Positions 45,358 through 48,892 of a stretch of 48,892 bases of DNA are shown one piece after another (position 1 is the first letter of the stretch; each line of letters begins with the position of its first letter). A model generated the notes under the pieces. It saw only the letters and a list, made by a program, of their open reading frames with translations. It was not told the origin of the DNA and made no database searches. Origin of the DNA: Thermodesulfobacteriota bacterium (GTDB lineage: Bacteria > Desulfobacterota > Desulfomonilia > UBA1062); contig JALOOZ010000001.1 of the NCBI GenBank assembly GCA_025454155.1, positions 1 through 48,892 on the forward strand. Direction: 5' to 3'. Made by a program: the position numbers and the translations under genes.

Positions 45358-46740
45358 ATGTTCAAAGACAATACTCCGTCTTTTGTACGGTTCTTTATCG
45401 TGATTTCCACGGCTGTTCTCCTGGGGCTGTTCATCTTGCCCCCGAGCGGTTCCTCCAGCACCGGGGCGACATCTGCTTCCACAGGCCCCCGCCTGGTGAA
45501 GGAGCGGTTGTCCCAGCGGCAGGAACCTGACGATCCAGTCGCGCCCACCAGGAAGATCGTCGTCATACGGAAGGGAGACCACTTCTCCGGCATCCTGGAA
45601 AAGGCGGGCATATCGAAAGGGGATGCCTTGTACATCGCGAGAAAGGCCGGCAAGGTCTACAGGCTCGGCAGGATGCTCCCTGGAAGCGAGCTGGAACTCT
45701 ATTTCACCCCTGACGGCAAGGGCCTCCAGGAAGTGGACTACAAGGTAAACAACCGCACCCGCCTCGTGCTGTACAACGGCAAGGTCATCCACCGTGAAAC
45801 ACGTGCAACCCTGAAGGCATCCCGGTCTTCCATACATACATCCGCTGCAGTGACAAAGAAGCTCCCTGTCCCAAGCACCCATCGCAAAGGCACACGGATC
45901 GGATCCAGGGGTCAAGGGGGTGGGGAGACGGTCTCATCTCCGTCAGCCGGTCAGCAGACCGACAGGATCTCTCCCGCCGGAACGGAGGCGGCAGTCACCC
46001 CGAAGATACCCAGCAGCATGCGCCTGGTGACTTTGTACGCCCCAGGTGCCTGCCGGGATACGGTGCATCCTTATCAGATGTCATATGGCCTCCTGGCCCA
46101 AGGAAAGGTCCCTTCTCCGGTTACAGCACCCTGGGATACGAAGTCGTTGTCGGGTGAATTCTCCAGGCCTGGGGAAAGGACCCATCGGTTCGCTGCGTCC
46201 CATGCCAAGCACCGGGTGAAAGCCGTCACTCGTGAAGACAAGTTCAAGAAGAAATCCAGGATAGCACAGAGGGCAGCAAAAAGGAGGCACCTTGACGACG
46301 GCTTCCTCAAGGCGCCCCTGGCATACCGGTACATATCTTCCGGCTTCACCAGCAGAAGGATACATCCCATAACGAACAACGCCCAGCCCCATTACGGCAT
46401 CGATTATGCCGCCCCGAGGGGAACCCCGGTGCATGCCATCGGATCGGGGCAGGTGATCTTCATGGGGTGGGACGGAGGTTTCGGCAAGACCATCCGCATC
46501 CGGCACAGGAACGGGTATATCTCGCACTATGGCCATCTGTCACGGTACACCCGGGGCGTCAGGGTCGGCAAACGGATAAACCGCGGAGAGATCATAGGCA
46601 ATGTCGGGATGACAGGGCTCGCCACGGGGCCCCACCTTGATTTCCGGATAACCCACCGGGGAAGCTTCATCAATCCCGCCGGTCTCGAGCAGCACCTCAA
46701 GAGGCTTTCCTCCCAAACGACCCGCAGGACGCGGGGTTGA
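45358..46740 (+). CDS. M23-family peptidase (LytM domain) with membrane anchor
   Basis: A 460-residue protein. An N-terminal membrane segment (FFIVISTAVLLGLFILPPS) precedes a Ser/Thr-rich region, an OapA/LysM-like part (IVVIRKGDHFSGILEKAG), a long basic linker and a C-terminal M23 domain with HYGIDYAAPRGTPVHAIG, HYGHLSRY and TGPHLDFRI. The usual HxH of the last motif reads His-Leu-Asp, so a zinc ligand may be Asp. Such proteins cut peptidoglycan cross-links or regulate amidases. GGGGAGG lies ten bases before the ATG at 45358; the frame extends upstream to 45262 without support. Confidence 0.87.
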   Translation: MFKDNTPSFVRFFIVISTAVLLGLFILPPSGSSSTGATSASTGPRLVKERLSQRQEPDDPVAPTRKIVVIRKGDHFSGILEKAGISKGDALYIARKAGKVYRLGRMLPGSELELYFTPDGKGLQEVDYKVNNRTRLVLYNGKVIHRETRATLKASRSSIHTSAAVTKKLPVPSTHRKGTRIGSRGQGGGETVSSPSAGQQTDRISPAGTEAAVTPKIPSSMRLVTLYAPGACRDTVHPYQMSYGLLAQGKVPSPVTAPWDTKSLSGEFSRPGERTHRFAASHAKHRVKAVTREDKFKKKSRIAQRAAKRRHLDDGFLKAPLAYRYISSGFTSRRIHPITNNAQPHYGIDYAAPRGTPVHAIGSGQVIFMGWDGGFGKTIRIRHRNGYISHYGHLSRYTRGVRVGKRINRGEIIGNVGMTGLATGPHLDFRITHRGSFINPAGLEQHLKRLSSQTTRRTRG

Positions 46741-46772
46741 CAGAGGGGGAGATTAGGTCTACCAACCGGGCC

Positions 46773-47897
46773 ATGAGGTCAGGAACATCCCGGGTCAGCC
46801 CCCGGGCGCTCTGCATGCTGGCTTTCCTGCTGGCAGCTTATCCTCCCGAACTGCAGGCAGATGACCCGTCAAGGGAAGTACCTGTCTGTTCACAAAGGCT
46901 GCTTGCAGTAGGCGACATCATGCTCTCCGGCAGCGCCAGGCCAGTTTTCAGGGTGAAGGGTTACGCCTACGCCTTCCAGGACAGGGCCTTGGCGAGGCTC
47001 ACCTCCAGGGCCGACGTGGCGTTCGGCAACCTGGAATATCCCATCACACGTTCCGGATCCCCCATAAAGGACAAGAAATACACCTTCCGGGGTTCCCTTG
47101 AATCCCTCAAGGCCGTCAAGGGTGCGGGCTTCGACATGCTGTCCCTGGCGAACAACCACATCATGGACTATGGGGTGAAGGGACTGATGGACACCCTCAT
47201 GCAGTGCAGAAAGAACAGGCTTGTCCATGCAGGAGCCGGGACAGACCTGACAACGGCCAGCAGACCAGGGATAGTGGTCAGGAACGGGGTCAGATACGGC
47301 CTCCTGGCATATTCCATGACCTTTCCTGAGGACTTCTGGGCAACAAAGGACAGGCCGGGCACAGCCCATCCCGACATAACCCGGATGGATCTGGACATAC
47401 GGGCCGTCCGTCCGGCCGTGGATATCCTGATCGTGAGCTTCCACTGGGGCGAAGAGCTCATGCGCGAACCCAAGCAGTACCAGGTCGGATTCGCCCGGTA
47501 CGCCATCAGGAGCGGGGCCGACGTCGTGGTCGGCCACCACCCCCACGTACCCCAAGCCATCGAGATCTACCGCGGCAGACCCATCTTCTACAGCCTAGGC
47601 AACTACGCCTTCGGAAGCATCAGCAGCGCCTCCACCGTAAGCATCGCAGCCGAAACCATTTTCCAGAGGTACAATCCTGTGCAGGTGAACATCTACCCTC
47701 TGAACGTGTCCAACAAGGAGGTCGGCTTCCAGCCGAGGCTTGCCAAAGGGAATACCGCGGAAAAGATCATCGCTCACCTCCGGGAAATCTCCCTGCCTTT
47801 CGGTACTCCCATCAGTTTCAGGAAAGGAATCGGGACCATCACCATAGCACCGGAAGACGACCGGGCCACCCCCGCGGATAGGCCTGCCGGTTCATAA
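46773..47897 (+). CDS. CapA-family (PGA_cap) metallophosphatase-like exported protein
   Basis: About 374 residues. A probable signal peptide (ALCMLAFLLAAYPPELQA) is followed by a PGA_cap domain: LLAVGDIMLSG, FGNLEYPIT, LANNHIMDYG, SFHWGEE, VGHHPHVPQA and YSLGNYAFG. Homologues include CapA of poly-gamma-glutamate synthesis and many proteins of unknown role with a metallophosphatase-like fold. No capB or capC was seen. A TTG at 46737 overlapping the M23 stop would give 386 residues; the ATG at 46773 is preferred only moderately. It may be cotranscribed with the M23 gene. Confidence 0.83.
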   Translation: MRSGTSRVSPRALCMLAFLLAAYPPELQADDPSREVPVCSQRLLAVGDIMLSGSARPVFRVKGYAYAFQDRALARLTSRADVAFGNLEYPITRSGSPIKDKKYTFRGSLESLKAVKGAGFDMLSLANNHIMDYGVKGLMDTLMQCRKNRLVHAGAGTDLTTASRPGIVVRNGVRYGLLAYSMTFPEDFWATKDRPGTAHPDITRMDLDIRAVRPAVDILIVSFHWGEELMREPKQYQVGFARYAIRSGADVVVGHHPHVPQAIEIYRGRPIFYSLGNYAFGSISSASTVSIAAETIFQRYNPVQVNIYPLNVSNKEVGFQPRLAKGNTAEKIIAHLREISLPFGTPISFRKGIGTITIAPEDDRATPADRPAGS

Positions 47898-47934
47898 TAT
47901 GGTCAAAGGCTCATGCCTTGCGCGCAACAAGGCC

Positions 47935-48678
47935 TCACTCCAGGTCCCTCCTCGATCTCAGGACTGCATATCCTTTGAACAGCACATACCCCGCCCAGGC
48001 ACAGGCCGCTAACATGACCAGAAACCCGAGCCATACCGCACCATGGGCAAGGGCATGGTCGTATTCGAGCAGTCCGAGGGTGCCCAGGATGTTCTCCCAG
48101 TCGTGGATGCCCGGGACATCCCTGCCCGTCACTCCGCCCAGCAGGGTCAGTTCCAGGGCCCGTGCATCGTTGATATAGGGGGCCATGTCGATGAAGTTCT
48201 CCCCGAACCACCACAGGGCCACGGAAGCACCGAAGGGATCTCTGGTCTTGAAGAGCAGTACGCCGGCACACAACAGGGGCATGATGAGCTGGAAAATGCT
48301 CCCCCCGAGCACGGTCATGAACTCGCCGAACGGCCTGAAGAAGATATGCCCTGCCTCGTGGAACGGCAGGTTCACAAAATGAAGGATCGTATTACCCGCC
48401 TCCCCGATGGGTGTGAAAAAAAGCTTGCATCCCCAGGCCACAAGTACCGCCAGGAGCATTACCTTCATGCCCAGGGTGACGGGGTCCGTGTCGGGTTTCA
48501 CGGAAAAGAGCAGTCCGCTGAGCGTTTCCTCGGGGAAAGAATCCATCGACGTATCATCCTTTCCCGGGTGGCCGTGATAAAAACCAGCCTTGTGGCTGAC
48601 CTTGGCAAAGATCACCCCGCACAGAAGGCATTCTCCATACCCGTCGGGCTGTTCATGGGCACACTTGGGGCAGATCAT
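47935..48678 (-). CDS. Zinc-ribbon membrane protein with HEAGH motif
   Basis: A 247-residue protein. The N-terminus is a four-cysteine zinc ribbon (CPKC, then CLLC), followed by about five hydrophobic segments. One carries HEAGH (near residue 105; VNLPFHEAGHIFF), the zinc motif of M50-type intramembrane metalloproteases and similar proteins, but the usual second motif with an Asp is not obvious. A membrane protease-like or structural role is possible. The ATG at 48678 has GAGGCGG in front; the frame extends to 48789 without good support. Confidence 0.7.
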   Translation of the reverse strand: MICPKCAHEQPDGYGECLLCGVIFAKVSHKAGFYHGHPGKDDTSMDSFPEETLSGLLFSVKPDTDPVTLGMKVMLLAVLVAWGCKLFFTPIGEAGNTILHFVNLPFHEAGHIFFRPFGEFMTVLGGSIFQLIMPLLCAGVLLFKTRDPFGASVALWWFGENFIDMAPYINDARALELTLLGGVTGRDVPGIHDWENILGTLGLLEYDHALAHGAVWLGFLVMLAACAWAGYVLFKGYAVLRSRRDLE

Positions 48679-48802
48679 GGGTTCGCCGCCTCTATGAGCT
48701 GAGGGTGTCTGGTGGTCTGCCTCATGGTGACCATGTTGTCCCTTTCGGCACTTGGGTCTGATCATATGAAACAGGAACGAAAGAGGCATCTTCCCGCGCC
48801 AT

Positions 48803-48892
48803 TCATTCTATCGTCTGGACGTCAATGTCATTCCTGCGTATGATTATCTCCACGCCACGGCAGGCGTATGCTCGAACCGACTGAAGAGGGGG
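48803..48892 (-). CDS. Possible C-terminal end of a gene crossing the right edge
   Basis: Twenty-nine open codons on the minus strand run from the window edge to a TGA at 48803, reading LQSVRAYACRGVEIIIRR and then NDIDVQTIE. The composition is protein-like and the alternating strand pattern is plausible, but the fragment is too short to identify. Without the sequence beyond the edge this is only a candidate. Confidence 0.3.
   Translation of the reverse strand, partial: PPLQSVRAYACRGVEIIIRRNDIDVQTIE

Overview
The window is G+C-rich, densely packed bacterial chromosome. It looks like a strictly anaerobic member of the former Deltaproteobacteria (Desulfobacterota), probably a syntrophic or sulfate-reducing degrader. 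The reasons are four oxygen-sensitive glycyl radical enzymes (GREs), a ferredoxin-linked 2-oxoacid oxidoreductase, a tungsten-type aldehyde:ferredoxin oxidoreductase, a c3-type multihaem cytochrome and typical pgk-tpiA-secG and lepA-hemW neighbourhoods. The taxonomic guess is an inference; no rRNA or tRNA was seen.

Layout. 1-1282: the end of lepA, then hemW. 1339-7356: GRE module 1, with a TetR-type regulator behind a 27-base palindrome, a very long GRE with an SCP-2-like N-terminal domain, its activase and a zinc alcohol dehydrogenase. 7384-9620 (minus): a crotonase-fold protein and a HerA/DUF853-type ATPase. 9726-17710: GRE module 2, which looks like one long transcript of a FadR/GntR-type regulator, GRE2, a strong intercistronic hairpin, an activase, a split-barrel flavoprotein-like protein, a 74-residue ORF and GRE3. 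17727-19532: an NrpR-like regulator (minus) and a YggS-type PLP protein. 19579-23203: GRE module 3, GRE4 overlapping its own activase. 23335-28090: a hydrolase, clpB (minus) and an ArsP-like permease. 28105-31069 (minus): a tetrahaem cytochrome, a CsgG-like lipoprotein and a beta-barrel protein. 31282-32815 (minus): three hsp20 genes between a heat-shock-like promoter and a terminator. 33114-36121: a four-subunit VOR-type oxidoreductase plus a tandem-ACT protein. 36957-40874: pgk, tpiA, secG and paaK. 41008-48892: tatA, an AOR with a two-domain class II aldolase-like protein, small unknown proteins, an M23 peptidase, a CapA-like protein, a zinc-ribbon HEAGH membrane protein, and the possible end of another gene.

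How the genes may work together. All four GREs carry a Cys-x-Glu active site and a C-terminal glycyl loop, so they are probably eliminases or decarboxylases rather than pyruvate formate-lyases or fumarate-adding enzymes. Each module has its own type of regulator nearby. The alcohol dehydrogenase, AOR, VOR, PaaK and crotonase-fold protein could pass aldehyde, 2-oxoacid, aryl-acid and CoA-ester intermediates onward. No microcompartment shell genes are present. The strongest candidates for undescribed biology are the SCP-2-GRE fusion, the GRE2-GRE3 operon that appears to share one activase, and the GRE3/GRE4 pair with a cysteine inside the glycyl loop.
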